NCBI RefSeq assembly: GCF_001968825.1
Contig: NZ_MIEU01000012.1
Span: forward strand, 310,001 to 374,000
Reading direction: 5' to 3'
DNA: 64,000 nucleotides
DNA from: Tersicoccus sp. Bi-70
Lineage (GTDB): Bacteria > Actinomycetota > Actinomycetes > Actinomycetales > Micrococcaceae
Positions 40,098-48,916 of the stretch are shown in pieces. Position numbers and translations under genes: made by a program. The notes below the pieces were generated by a model. That model did not search any database and was not told the origin of the DNA. It saw only the letters and a program-made list of their open reading frames with translations. The stretch's first letter is position 1, and the number at the start of each line of letters is the position of its first letter.

Positions 40098-41201
40098 ATG
40101 TCCGCACCGGTACGCCCGGTCCACGACGTTCCCGCCGACGACCGCGCCTTCGTGTCCGCCGTCGACACCTCCCTGACGGCCTTCCTCCGCGGCGAGGGCG
40201 AGAACCTGGCCGCCATCTCCCCCGACGGCCGTCATCTCGCGGACGCCATCGGGAGCCTGAGCAGCGGCGGCAAGCGGATGCGGGCGGCCCTGTGCTACTG
40301 GGGCTACAGCACGGTCGCGGATCCGGTCCCGGTCGACGTCGTCGCCGCCGGCGTCGCGCTCGAGCTGTTCCAGACCGCGGCCTTGATCCACGACGACATC
40401 ATCGACCGGTCCGACACCCGCCGGTCAGTGCCGAGCGTCCACCGCCGCTTCGAGACGATGCACGCGGAGCAGGGCTGGGCCCTGGACGGTCCCCACTTCG
40501 GGACCTCCGCGGCCGTGCTCGCCGGCGACCTGTGCCTGAGCTGGAGCGAACAGGTGTTCGGCTCGCTCGGCCCCGCGGCCGCGAGCGGCAGCCGCGCGCG
40601 CCTCGTCTTCGACCAGATGCGGATGGAGGTGCTGACCGGCCAGTACCTCGACGTGCTCGAGGAGGTCGCCGGGCCGCAGCGGGATCCGGCCGAGGCCGTG
40701 GCCCGCGCCCGCACCGTCTCCTCCTACAAGTCGGCGCGTTATTCGGTGGAGCGCCCCCTGGTCCTCGGGGCCGCCCTGGCCGGCGCCGACAGCGACCTGA
40801 TCCACGCCCTGAGCGCGGCCGGCCTGCCGCTGGGCGAGGCGTTCCAGCTGCGCGACGACGTCCTCGGGGTTTTCGGCGATCCGGCCGTGACCGGCAAGCC
40901 CGCCGGGGACGACCTGCGCGAGGGCAAGCGCACCGTGTTGATCGGCTACGCGCTTCAGCACGCGGACGCCGATACCGCCGCGGATCTGAGCGCCTGCCTG
41001 GGCCGGCCGGACCTCGACCCGGCGACGATCGAGCGACTCCGCGCGGTCCTGACCGACTCGGGCGCACTGCGCCGCACCGAGGACCTGATCGACGAGCTCC
41101 ACCAGCGAGCGCTGGAGGAGATCGGTCGGCTCCCGGTGCCGGAAGCGGTCCGCGCCGCGCTCGTCGGCCTGGCCGGCCGCGCGGTCACGCGCCAGGCCTG
41201 A
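40098..41201 (+). CDS. idsA2: Polyprenyl diphosphate synthase (geranylgeranyl type)
   Basis: Trans-prenyltransferase that elongates allylic diphosphates with IPP. 367 residues. The first Asp-rich motif is in LIHDDIIDRSDTRRS (about 98-112), the second in LRDDVLGVFGD (about 252), with GGKRMRA as the IPP-binding segment. The short DDxxD form favours a C20 or similar product, but chain length cannot be fixed from sequence. GGAGGAG lies five bases before ATG 40098. Its neighbours (Rv2175c-like gene, kinase, aroG) match the Rv2173 idsA2 locus. Confidence 0.88.
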   Translation: MSAPVRPVHDVPADDRAFVSAVDTSLTAFLRGEGENLAAISPDGRHLADAIGSLSSGGKRMRAALCYWGYSTVADPVPVDVVAAGVALELFQTAALIHDDIIDRSDTRRSVPSVHRRFETMHAEQGWALDGPHFGTSAAVLAGDLCLSWSEQVFGSLGPAAASGSRARLVFDQMRMEVLTGQYLDVLEEVAGPQRDPAEAVARARTVSSYKSARYSVERPLVLGAALAGADSDLIHALSAAGLPLGEAFQLRDDVLGVFGDPAVTGKPAGDDLREGKRTVLIGYALQHADADTAADLSACLGRPDLDPATIERLRAVLTDSGALRRTEDLIDELHQRALEEIGRLPVPEAVRAALVGLAGRAVTRQA

Positions 41202-41243
41202 CCGCCTCCCTGCCCGTTCCGCGGGTGGGGGCGGTCGGGAAGG

Positions 41244-41648
41244 TCACCAGGCGAGTGCCTGCGCCCGCCGGCGGATCTCGGTCTTGCGTCCCGTGCGCAG
41301 GGCATCGATGGGGCGGCCCGGCAGCGACTCGTCCGGTGTGAAGAGCCACCGCAGCGCCTCGTCGTCCCCGAACCCGGCGTCCCGCAGCACGCTGATCGTA
41401 CCGCGCAGGCTGTCGACGGGCCCGTCCTCGGTGATGAAGTCGGCCGGGATGCTGCGCACGGGCGGACGCCCCACGCGCATCGCGAGCAGCGTGCCGTCGT
41501 CGATGAGTCGATGCACCTTCGTGACCTGCAGGCCGAGGCGCTCGGCGACGTCGGGCAGCGGAAGCCAGTCGTTCACGAGCTCGGCGAGGCCGATCGATCC
41601 GGAGTCCGCCGCGGTCTCGGCGGGAGGGGTCGTGTCATGCGTATCCAC
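41244..41648 (-). CDS. Rv2175c-family DNA-binding protein
   Basis: 134 residues with an N-terminal winged helix (WLPLPDVAERLGLQVTKVHR, LIDDGTLLAMRVGRPPVRSI) and a C-terminal helical domain (DEALRWLFTPDESLPGRPID). In M. tuberculosis the homologue binds DNA and is phosphorylated on an N-terminal Thr by PknL, encoded next door. Here the kinase lies just downstream of the divergent LysM gene, and the N-terminus (VDTHDTTPPAET) offers several threonines. GTG 41648 is chosen without a strong ribosome site. Confidence 0.85.
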   Translation of the reverse strand: MDTHDTTPPAETAADSGSIGLAELVNDWLPLPDVAERLGLQVTKVHRLIDDGTLLAMRVGRPPVRSIPADFITEDGPVDSLRGTISVLRDAGFGDDEALRWLFTPDESLPGRPIDALRTGRKTEIRRRAQALAW

Positions 41649-41803
41649 CCGCTCAGGGTGCCACGGACCGGGCCCGGTCGCCACGTCGGCCGCGGTTCGG
41701 CCGAGCCCACTCGATCCGCGTCAGGACGCCGATCCGGATCGCGACACGCCCGTCGCGACACGACCGACATCACATCGAGCCAATCCGGTTTCGTGAGACC
41801 TGT

Positions 41804-41831
41804 TTGTGATATGGGAATTCTCCGGTAGATT
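41804..41831 (+). promoter_or_regulatory. Promoter of the LysM gene
   Basis: TTGTGA (41804-41809), 16 bases, TAGATT (41826-41831). Transcription from about 41838 would give a leader of about 105 bases containing a strong hairpin. Confidence 0.55.
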
Positions 41832-41860
41832 CACAGCTGTCTCATACGCCACACCTTCAA

Positions 41861-41937
41861 CACCGGAACCATCCTCACCATGCCGACTGGGGACGCAGGA
41901 GGATGGTTCCGGTGGGGGTGCCCCCGATCCTCGAGGA
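41861..41937 (+). promoter_or_regulatory. Structured leader upstream of the LysM gene
   Basis: A perfect 16-bp stem: CACCGGAACCATCCTC (41861-41876) pairs with GAGGATGGTTCCGGTG (41899-41914) around a 22-base loop. Downstream ATCCTC recurs (41927-41932), directly touching the Shine-Dalgarno GAGGA (41933-41937) in the palindrome TCCTCGAGGA. GAGGAT of the 3' arm could pair with either ATCCTC copy, so alternative folds that hide or expose the ribosome site are possible. Signature motifs of the c-di-AMP (ydaO) riboswitch, common before such genes, are not visible. Confidence 0.55.
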
Positions 41938-41942
41938 CAACC

Positions 41943-43268
41943 ATGTCTGCTGCTCACTCTCCCGCCGTGCCCGCTGGCGCTTCCGACGCGCCCACCCCGG
42001 GCCGTCGTGGTCTCGGAGCCGCCGTCACCGCCGCCACCGTGCCGGCCGTGATGCTCTCGTCGCTCGCCTTCGCCGAGCCCGCCGCCGCTGCCCAGGTGCC
42101 GGCACAGACCGTCTCCCACGTGCCGCTCGTCGGCGCCCCCGCCGTCCAGGCGCCCACCCGCCTGGCCCCGATGCGGACCGTTCCGTCCCGCTACACCGTC
42201 CAGCGCGGCGACAGTGTCTGGGGCATCGCCTCCCGGTACGGCCTCAACCCCACCTCGGTGCTCGCGCTCAACCGGCTGACCGGCGCCAGTGTCATCCACC
42301 CGGGTCAGGTGCTCCGCCTCACCGGCACGGTCAGCGCCCCGGCTCCTGCCCGCGCCGCCGCGCCCCGTCCGGCCGCCGCACCGGCGAGCCGGTCCACCGC
42401 CTACACCGTGCGGTCGGGCGACACCCTCTCGGCCATCGCGGCCCGCCACGGCATGGGTCTGTCCGCACTGCTCGCGGCCAACGGCCTGAAGATGTCCTCG
42501 ATCATCTACCCGGGCCAGCGGCTGCGTCTGTCCGGTTCCGCGGCTCCGGTCCGCGCCGCCGCCCCGCGGGCGACCGTCAGCGCGCCGAAGCCGACCGCGA
42601 CCGGTGGCCGCTACACGATCCGCAGCGGTGACACCCTCGGCGGCATCGCCAACCGCCACGGGGTCTCCCTGCAGTCCCTGCTCAACGCGAACCGGATGAC
42701 GGTCAAGACCGTGATCTACGCCGGCCGCACCCTGGTGATCCCGGGCCGGGGCACCACCGTGGCGCCGCAGTCGAGCGCGAACCTCGTGCCGAGCACCTTC
42801 CTGCACTACACGTACCCGACGGCCGTGGTCGCCGACGCGAACCGCAACAAGGCCGCGCTGCTCGCCGCCCGGCTGCCCAGCCCGGCCCAGATGCAGCAGA
42901 TCGTCGCCAGCACCGCGCGGTCCATGGGCGTGAACCCGGCCCTGGCGATGGCGTTCGCCTACCAGGAGTCCGGCTTCTCGGCCTCCGCGGTCTCGCCCGC
43001 GAACGCCATCGGCGTCATGCAGGTGATCCCCTCGTCCGGTCAGTGGGCCTCCCAGCTCGTCGGCCGGCCGCTGAACCTGCTCAACCCGTACGACAACGCG
43101 ACGGCCGGTGTGGCGATCATTCGGGCGCTCGTGCGCAGCAGCAAGGATCTGGACCACGCGATCGGCGCGTACTACCAGGGCCAGGGCTCGCTGCAGCAGC
43201 ACGGGTTCTTCTCCGACACCCGCGCCTACGTCAACAGCGTCAAGGCGCACATGAAGCGTTTCAGCTGA
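41943..43268 (+). CDS. Secreted LysM lytic transglycosylase
   Basis: Probable secreted wall-cleaving enzyme, 441 residues. A signal peptide with helix GLGAAVTAATVPAVMLSSLA ends near AEPAAAA (about 50). Three LysM modules follow at about 81-124, 153-196 and 220-264 (each with VQRGDSVWGIA-like cores: SGDTLSAIAARHG, SGDTLGGIANRHG). The SLT domain (about 320-440) has FAYQESGFSASAVS, where Glu is the expected catalytic acid, and AIGVMQVIPSSGQ. GAGGA lies six bases before ATG 41943. Regulation probably involves the hairpin leader. Confidence 0.92.
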   Translation: MSAAHSPAVPAGASDAPTPGRRGLGAAVTAATVPAVMLSSLAFAEPAAAAQVPAQTVSHVPLVGAPAVQAPTRLAPMRTVPSRYTVQRGDSVWGIASRYGLNPTSVLALNRLTGASVIHPGQVLRLTGTVSAPAPARAAAPRPAAAPASRSTAYTVRSGDTLSAIAARHGMGLSALLAANGLKMSSIIYPGQRLRLSGSAAPVRAAAPRATVSAPKPTATGGRYTIRSGDTLGGIANRHGVSLQSLLNANRMTVKTVIYAGRTLVIPGRGTTVAPQSSANLVPSTFLHYTYPTAVVADANRNKAALLAARLPSPAQMQQIVASTARSMGVNPALAMAFAYQESGFSASAVSPANAIGVMQVIPSSGQWASQLVGRPLNLLNPYDNATAGVAIIRALVRSSKDLDHAIGAYYQGQGSLQQHGFFSDTRAYVNSVKAHMKRFS

Positions 43269-43301
43269 GCAGAATCCGCCGCGGCATCGATCCGCGTGGA
43301 A

Positions 43302-43334
43302 CGGGCCCCGGTGCGAGTGTTGCACCGGGGCCCG
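43302..43334 (+). terminator. Terminator after the LysM gene
   Basis: GGGCCCCGGTGC (43303-43314), loop GAGTGTT, GCACCGGGGCCC (43322-43333), plus one outer C-G pair. It lies between the LysM stop and the kinase's own -10. Confidence 0.85.
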
Positions 43335-43348
43335 ACCCGTCTGCGCCG

Positions 43349-43354
43349 TACGAT
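43349..43354 (+). promoter_or_regulatory. -10 element for the PASTA kinase, leaderless spacing
   Basis: TACGAT followed by CGACGG and the GTG at 43361. There is no ribosome site between, so a leaderless mRNA is predicted. Confidence 0.55.
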
Positions 43355-43360
43355 CGACGG

Positions 43361-45643
43361 GTGCACCGCATACCCGACCGGCTGGTGGGCCGGGTGATCG
43401 ACCAGCGCTACGAGATCGCCGAGCGGCTGGCGCGCGGAGGCATGTCCACCGTCTATCTCGCCATCGACACGCGCCTGGATCGCGAGGTGGCCGTCAAGGT
43501 GATGGCCGATCACCTGACGGCCGATCCCGACTTCCTCGACCGGTTCATCCGCGAGGCACGCGGCGCGGCGCGGCTGAACCACCCGCACGTCGTCCAGGTC
43601 CTGGACCGCGGGGCGGACGACGAGGTCGTCTACCTCGTGATGGAGTACGTGCCCGGCCGGACCCTCCGGCAGGTGCTCGACCAGCGCGGACGGCTGACCC
43701 CGCGGCACGCGCTCGCCCTGATCGACCCGGTGATCGAGGGCCTCGCCGCAGCTCACGAGGCCGGCCTGATCCACCGGGACGTCAAACCGGAGAACGTGCT
43801 GATCGGGCACGACGGGCGCGTCAAGGTCGCCGACTTCGGGCTGGTCCGCGCGGTCACGGCGCCGAGCCGGTCGACCACGCTGCTCGGCACGGTCGCGTAC
43901 ATCGCCCCCGAGGTGGTCCTGGGTGACCCGACCGACGCGCGCAGCGACCTCTACTCCGTGGGCGTCCTGCTCCACGAGCTGCTGACCGGCCGCCAGCCGT
44001 TCACCGGCGAGAGTGCCTACCAGGTGGCCCACGCGCACGTCAGCTCCTCCGTCCCGCCGCCGTCCCGGCTCGTGCCCGGCCTGTCCCCCGAGCTGGACGA
44101 GCTGGTGCAGTGGTGCGCCGCCGCGGACCCGGACAACCGGCCGGTCGACGCGCGTGCGCTGCTCGAGGAGCTGCGCCACATCCAGAGCACGCTCTCCGAC
44201 GAGGACCTCGACGCCGCCGGTCCGGGTGCCCCCGGCGCCGGCGTCCCGGCGGTGGGCGACTCCGGTGCACGATCCTCGACCACCGGCGACGATCCCTCCG
44301 ACGACAGATCCTCCGACGACGAGCGCGACCCGGCCGGGCCGAGCCCCGCGATCGCCGCGGCCGCGTCCTGGGACACACAGCGGACCCCGCTGCCGGCCCG
44401 GCCGGACCGGTCGCCGCGCCTCGGTCACGAGGACCGTCGCGACGGTCGTCCCGCCGATGCCGACCGGGACGACGACACCGCCCACGAGGACGGGCGCACC
44501 GAGGTGATCGCTCCGCTCGCCGCGACGACGGCGGTCCCGGGTCACGGATGGTCGGAAGCACCCGGGCCGGTGGCATCCGGATCGGAAGGGAACTGGTCGG
44601 AATCATCCGGGTCGGCGGTCGCGGAGACGACGACGCTGCCGTGGGCGGACGTCGAGCGGGAGTCCGACGGTGGTGCGCGCGGCGCCTCCCCCGCCCGACC
44701 GGGTCACGGTCGCGGTCGTGGCGCCTCCCCCACCGTCTCCCTGCACCGAGGCCACCCGCGCCGGCGCGGCGCCCTGCTCGTCGTGCTCGCCGTCCTGGTC
44801 GTCCTCGTCGCGGGGCTGCTCGCCTGGTTCTTCGGGTACGGCCCCGGTGTTGCCGTGGCGGTACCCGACGTGCGTGCCCGCACGCTCGCGGCGGCCGAGC
44901 AGTCCCTGGCTGACCTCGGCCTGGCCGGCACCGTACGCCGCGTCAACGACGAGGCCGCCGCCACCGGCACCGTGATCGACACGGATCCGGCCGCCGACAC
45001 GTCGATCCGCCGGTACCAGCCGGTCACGCTCTTCGTCTCGGCCGGCCCCACGCTCCACGCCGTTCCCGGCGTCGTCGGCCGCACCGTCGCCGAGGCACGG
45101 GAGGCCATCACCGGTGCCCGGCTCGGCGTCGGCACCGTCAGTGGCGCCTGGAGCGAGACGGTCGCCAGCGGCCGCGTGATCAGCCAGTCCCCCACCCCGG
45201 ACACGCAGCGCCGAGCGGGATCGGGCGTCGACCTCGTCGTCTCGCGCGGCCGTCAGCCCGTCGACGTGCCGGACCTCACCGGCTCCACCGAGCAGCAGGC
45301 GCGCCAGCGGCTCACCGACGCGGGGCTCGTGGCCGCCGTCGCCCCGGCCCGCGTGTTCAGCAGCACGGTGCCCGACGGCGCGGTGGCCTCCCAGTCGCCG
45401 TCCGGCGGCCAGACCCCGCGCGGCTCGACCGTGAACCTGACCCTGTCGAAGGGTCCCCGGATGGTCGCGGTGCCGGATCTGATCGGCACCCAGGTGAACG
45501 AGGCGCGGAGGCGGCTCGAGTCCGCCGGCTTCCAGGTCGAGGTGCGCAACGTGCTCGGCGGGTTCTTCGGCACCGTCCGGGCCCAGGACCCCCGCGGCGG
45601 GACCGCCCCGGAGGGCTCGACCGTGGTGCTCACCGTCGTCTGA
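43361..45643 (+). CDS. Serine/threonine kinase with four PASTA domains (PknL position)
   Basis: 760 residues. Kinase domain about 12-275: glycine loop LARGGMSTVYLA, Lys in VAVKVM, catalytic loop HRDVKPENVLI, DFGLVRAV and APEVVLGDP. A disordered acidic linker (about 275-465) leads to one membrane helix (LLVVLAVLVVLVAGLLAWFF, about 470-490) and four extracellular PASTA domains (beginning VPDVRARTL, VPGVVGRTV, VPDLTGSTE, VPDLIGTQV) that sense peptidoglycan fragments. M. tuberculosis PknL sits at this spot but lacks PASTA domains. GTG 43361 follows a TACGAT at leaderless distance. Confidence 0.93.
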   Translation: MHRIPDRLVGRVIDQRYEIAERLARGGMSTVYLAIDTRLDREVAVKVMADHLTADPDFLDRFIREARGAARLNHPHVVQVLDRGADDEVVYLVMEYVPGRTLRQVLDQRGRLTPRHALALIDPVIEGLAAAHEAGLIHRDVKPENVLIGHDGRVKVADFGLVRAVTAPSRSTTLLGTVAYIAPEVVLGDPTDARSDLYSVGVLLHELLTGRQPFTGESAYQVAHAHVSSSVPPPSRLVPGLSPELDELVQWCAAADPDNRPVDARALLEELRHIQSTLSDEDLDAAGPGAPGAGVPAVGDSGARSSTTGDDPSDDRSSDDERDPAGPSPAIAAAASWDTQRTPLPARPDRSPRLGHEDRRDGRPADADRDDDTAHEDGRTEVIAPLAATTAVPGHGWSEAPGPVASGSEGNWSESSGSAVAETTTLPWADVERESDGGARGASPARPGHGRGRGASPTVSLHRGHPRRRGALLVVLAVLVVLVAGLLAWFFGYGPGVAVAVPDVRARTLAAAEQSLADLGLAGTVRRVNDEAAATGTVIDTDPAADTSIRRYQPVTLFVSAGPTLHAVPGVVGRTVAEAREAITGARLGVGTVSGAWSETVASGRVISQSPTPDTQRRAGSGVDLVVSRGRQPVDVPDLTGSTEQQARQRLTDAGLVAAVAPARVFSSTVPDGAVASQSPSGGQTPRGSTVNLTLSKGPRMVAVPDLIGTQVNEARRRLESAGFQVEVRNVLGGFFGTVRAQDPRGGTAPEGSTVVLTVV

Positions 45644-45677
45644 GTCGACCGTCGTCCCATCGGGTCGATCGGCCCGG

Positions 45678-45724
45678 GCACGACGACGGCGGCGCAGCGT
45701 GGTGCCGCGCCGCCGTCGTCGTGC
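45678..45724. terminator. Strong bidirectional terminator
   Basis: A perfect 18-bp stem: 5' arm 45678-45695 (starts GCACGACGACGG), 11-base loop, 3' arm 45707-45724. It separates the convergent kinase and aroG genes. Confidence 0.9.
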
Positions 45725-45763
45725 GGGATCGGGTCCGGAACGTCGCCGGGCCCGGCAGGGAGA

Positions 45764-47161
45764 TCAGTGCCCTGCGAGGGACTCCGCGGCCAGGAAGGCC
45801 AGTTCCAGGGACTGCTGGTGGTTCAGCCGAGGGTCGCACACGGACTCGTACCGGGTGAGGAAGGCCTCCTCGTCGATCCGGTCGGATCCGCCGAGGCACT
45901 CGGCCACGTCGTCGCCGGTCATCTCGACGTGCAGACCGCCAGGCACCGTGCCGAGACCCCGGTGAACCTCGAAGAAGCCGCGGACCTCGTCCACGACGTC
46001 GTCGAAGTTGCGGGTCTTGTACCCGTTCGGGGAGGTCACCGTGTTCCCGTGCATCGGGTCGGTGATCCACAGCACGGTCGCGCCGCTGCGCTTGACGGTC
46101 TCCACCAGCTCGGGCAGCTTGTCGCGGATGACGCCCGCACCCATCCGCGTGATGAAGGTCAGCCGGCCGGGCTCCCGTTCCGGGTCCAGTCGGTCGATCA
46201 GGCCGAGCACGTCGTCGCCCCGGGTGTTGGGACCGAGCTTGACGCCGATCGGGTTGCGCACCCGGGACAGGAAGTCCACGTGCGCTCCGTCGAGGTCGCG
46301 GGTCCGCTCGCCGATCCACAGGAAGTGGGCGGAGGTGTCGTAGGGCAGTCGGCTGCGGGAGTCGATGCGGGTCAGCACCCGCTCGTACTCGAGCACGAGC
46401 GCCTCGTGGCTGGCGAAGAACTCGACGCCCCGCAGCGCGTCGAAGTCCGCCCCGCACGCGGCCATGAACTTCAGGGCCCGGTCGATCTGGGCCACCGTGG
46501 ACTCGTACCGCACGTGCGCGGGGTGCGCCGCGAAGCCGCGGTTCCAGTCGTGCACGGCACGCAGGTCCGCGAAACCGCCCTGCGTGAACGCGCGGATCAG
46601 GTTCAGCGTCGAGGCGGCGTTGTGGTAGGCGCGCACCATCCGGGCCGGGTCGTGGCGGCGGGACTCCGGGGTGAAGTCGTAGCCGTTGACCATGTCGCCG
46701 CGGTACGCGGGCAGGGTGACGCCGTTGCGGGTCTCGTCGTTGGACGAGCGCGGCTTCGCGAACTGGCCCGCCATCCGGCCCATCTTGATCACCGGCAGCG
46801 ACGCGCCGTACGTCAGGACCACCGCCATCTGCAGGATGGTGCGCACGCGAGCGCTGATCCGGTCGGCGGTCATGCCCTCGAAGGTCTCGGCGCAGTCCCC
46901 GCCCTGCAGGACGAAGGCGTTGCCCTGCGCGGCGGCGGCCAGCCGAGCGCGCAGCTGGTCCACCTCACCGGCGAACACGAGCGGCGGGGCGGAGGAGAGT
47001 TCGGTCAGGGCCACGTCGAGCTGCGGGTCGTCGTTCCAGCCCGGCTGCTGCGCGATCGGCAGCGAGCGCCAGGTGTCCAGGCCCGGATACACCGCGGCCC
47101 CCTCCTGGGTGCCGGTCGCGGGGATCATACGGGAACCAGGGGCGGCTGCGTCTAGACTCAC
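45764..47161 (-). CDS. aroG: Class II DAHP synthase
   Basis: Condenses PEP and erythrose-4-phosphate, the first step of the shikimate pathway. 465 residues, plant-like class II. Motifs: VLQGGDCAETFEGM, VIKMGRMAGQFAKPRS, LPAYRGDMVNGYDF, HFLWIGERTRDLDGAHVD, GVKLGPNTRGDD and WITDPMHGNT. GTG 47161 (VSLDAAAPGSRM) is taken because TACGCT lies exactly six bases upstream, again leaderless; ATG at codon 12 is the alternative. The position corresponds to Rv2178c. Confidence 0.95.
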   Translation of the reverse strand: MSLDAAAPGSRMIPATGTQEGAAVYPGLDTWRSLPIAQQPGWNDDPQLDVALTELSSAPPLVFAGEVDQLRARLAAAAQGNAFVLQGGDCAETFEGMTADRISARVRTILQMAVVLTYGASLPVIKMGRMAGQFAKPRSSNDETRNGVTLPAYRGDMVNGYDFTPESRRHDPARMVRAYHNAASTLNLIRAFTQGGFADLRAVHDWNRGFAAHPAHVRYESTVAQIDRALKFMAACGADFDALRGVEFFASHEALVLEYERVLTRIDSRSRLPYDTSAHFLWIGERTRDLDGAHVDFLSRVRNPIGVKLGPNTRGDDVLGLIDRLDPEREPGRLTFITRMGAGVIRDKLPELVETVKRSGATVLWITDPMHGNTVTSPNGYKTRNFDDVVDEVRGFFEVHRGLGTVPGGLHVEMTGDDVAECLGGSDRIDEEAFLTRYESVCDPRLNHQQSLELAFLAAESLAGH

Positions 47162-47167
47162 GCGACC

Positions 47168-47173
47168 AGCGTA
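47168..47173 (-). promoter_or_regulatory. -10 element for aroG, leaderless spacing
   Basis: TACGCT on the minus strand, then GGTCGC, then the GTG at 47161. Confidence 0.5.
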
Positions 47174-47274
47174 CCGGCGGCGTGAGCGCGGGCCGAAACC
47201 GCGTCGTCCCACCCGGCTCGATCCGGTCGGCTCGGTCCGGTCGGCCCGAGTCCGGTCGGCCCGGTCCGGTCTGT

Positions 47275-47997
47275 TCAGTCGCGCGCCGCGTCGTCGTCCG
47301 TGTGCCCGGCCTTCTTCTGCGCGAGCTGCGCCTTGACCGTCGCCGCGTACACGTCGGGAACGTAGTCCTGCCCGGACAGACGGGAGAGGGTCTCCATGAT
47401 CTCGTCGGTGACCGTGCGCAGCACCGCACGGTCCTCGTGCTGACCGTGGAAGCGGCTGAAGTCCAGCGGCGGCCCGATGATGATGCCCACCCGCCGCACG
47501 TGCGGGATGATCCGGCCGATCGGCTGCACCTTGTCGGTGCCGATCATGGCGACCGGGACGACGGGCACGCCGGCCTGCAGCGCGAGGGTGGCGACGCCGA
47601 CCTTGCCGCGGTACATGCGGCCGTCGGGGCTGCGGGTGCCCTCGGGGTAGATGCCGAGCAGCTTGCCGTCGCGCAGCACCTCCGCGCCGGCGGTCAGGGA
47701 CAGGGCGCTGGCGGCGCCGCCGGAACGGTCCATCGGCAGCTGGTTGATGAGACGGAAGAACAGGGCGGTGAGCCGGCCCTTCGGCCCCCTGCCGGTGAAG
47801 TACTCCCGCTTGGCCAGGAAGGCGACCGGACGGGGCACCACGACCGGGAGGAAGACCGAGTCGGAGAACGAGAGGTGATTGCTCGCCAGGATCGCCCCGC
47901 CGGCGGCGGGGACGTGGCGCAGACCGCTGACCCACGGTCGGAAGACCATGACGAGGAGCGGACCCACCACGAGGTGCTTGACGAACCAGTAGAACAA
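47275..47997 (-). CDS. plsC: 1-acylglycerol-3-phosphate acyltransferase
   Basis: Makes phosphatidic acid at the membrane. 240 residues. One hydrophobic segment (FYWFVKHLVVGPLLVMVFRP) precedes the acyltransferase blocks: NHLSFSDS (HX4D catalytic pair, about 48-55), block II-like VFLPVVVPRPVAFLAKREYF, YPEGTRSPDG (block III) and VVPVAMIGTDKV. The TTG start at 47997 is supported by GGGAAGGG seven bases before it; upstream codons lack homology. A TAGGGT -10 lies at 48029-48034. Confidence 0.9.
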   Translation of the reverse strand: MFYWFVKHLVVGPLLVMVFRPWVSGLRHVPAAGGAILASNHLSFSDSVFLPVVVPRPVAFLAKREYFTGRGPKGRLTALFFRLINQLPMDRSGGAASALSLTAGAEVLRDGKLLGIYPEGTRSPDGRMYRGKVGVATLALQAGVPVVPVAMIGTDKVQPIGRIIPHVRRVGIIIGPPLDFSRFHGQHEDRAVLRTVTDEIMETLSRLSGQDYVPDVYAATVKAQLAQKKAGHTDDDAARD

Positions 47998-48115
47998 GGA
48001 CAGCCCTTCCCGCTCCGGTGACGCCCCAACCCTACCGGCGCACGACCGTCCGACCGGGATGTTGCGGCAGGAAATCACCGGTCCACGAGGGGGCGCGGGG
48101 TGGCACGATAGGACC

Positions 48116-48916
48116 ATGCAGGCCAGTGACCACTTCCTCGCGTTCTCCCGAGCCGGATCCGGCGAGCGCGAACGCACGGGCGTCGTCGTCTGCCACGGAT
48201 TCACCGGCTCTCCCGTCTCGGTGCTGCCGTGGGCACGCCATCTCGCCGACGCTGGTCTCGCCGTGCGGGTGCCGCTGCTCGAGGGGCACGGGACGAGCTG
48301 GCAGCAGCTGAACCGGACGAGCTGGCAGCAGTGGTACGGGAGCCTGGTGACCGCCTACCTCGATCTGGCCGACCAGGTGGACCGGGTGGCCGTCGCGGGC
48401 CTGTCGATGGGTGGCACGCTCGCGCTGCGGCTGGCCGCCCAGTACCCCGTGGCCGGTGCGACCCTGGTCAATCCGGCGATGACCTTCGCCTCCCCGGCGG
48501 CACGGTGGGTGGGCGCGCTGAAGTACGTGCGCCGCTCCCTTCCCGCGATCGGCAGCGACATCAAGGCCACCGGAGTGGACGAGCAGGCCTATCCCCGCAC
48601 CCCGCTGGCCGCCACCCACGAGCTCGCCCGGCTGTTCGCGGCGACCGTGCCGCTGCTGCCCGCGGTCGACTGTCCCGTGCAGATCTTCCGGTCCACGGTC
48701 GACGCGGTCGTGCCGGACAGCAGTCTGACGGCCATCACCGAGGGCCTGCCCTCGGCCCCGGAGGTCGTCCGGCTGCACGACAGCTATCACGTGGCGACGC
48801 TGGACAACGATGCCCCGGAGATCTTCCACTCCTCGCTCCGCTTCCTCGACGCGTGCCTCCGTCCGGGTGCCCGCGTCGGGTCGGATGCCGGTGTCGATGA
48901 GACGCCCGCCCGATGA
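48116..48916 (+). CDS. Alpha/beta-hydrolase (carboxylesterase/monoacylglycerol lipase type)
   Basis: 266-residue hydrolase resembling Est30-type carboxylesterases. Oxyanion motif VVVCHGFTGSP (about 21-31), nucleophile elbow VAGLSMGGTLAL (Ser about 93), acid in the FRSTVDAVVPDSS region and His in LHDSYHVATLD (about 225). The substrate is unknown, likely short acyl esters or glycerides; the neighbour plsC suggests lipid turnover. CACGAT lies six bases before ATG 48116. The stop overlaps the next ORF as ATGA. Confidence 0.85.
   Translation: MQASDHFLAFSRAGSGERERTGVVVCHGFTGSPVSVLPWARHLADAGLAVRVPLLEGHGTSWQQLNRTSWQQWYGSLVTAYLDLADQVDRVAVAGLSMGGTLALRLAAQYPVAGATLVNPAMTFASPAARWVGALKYVRRSLPAIGSDIKATGVDEQAYPRTPLAATHELARLFAATVPLLPAVDCPVQIFRSTVDAVVPDSSLTAITEGLPSAPEVVRLHDSYHVATLDNDAPEIFHSSLRFLDACLRPGARVGSDAGVDETPAR

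Noticed and set aside
41832-41942. c-di-AMP (ydaO) riboswitch before the LysM gene
   Set aside because: Expected by gene family, but I could not find the conserved GCCGA and GGGGTGAAT-type segments, so I report only an unclassified structured leader.
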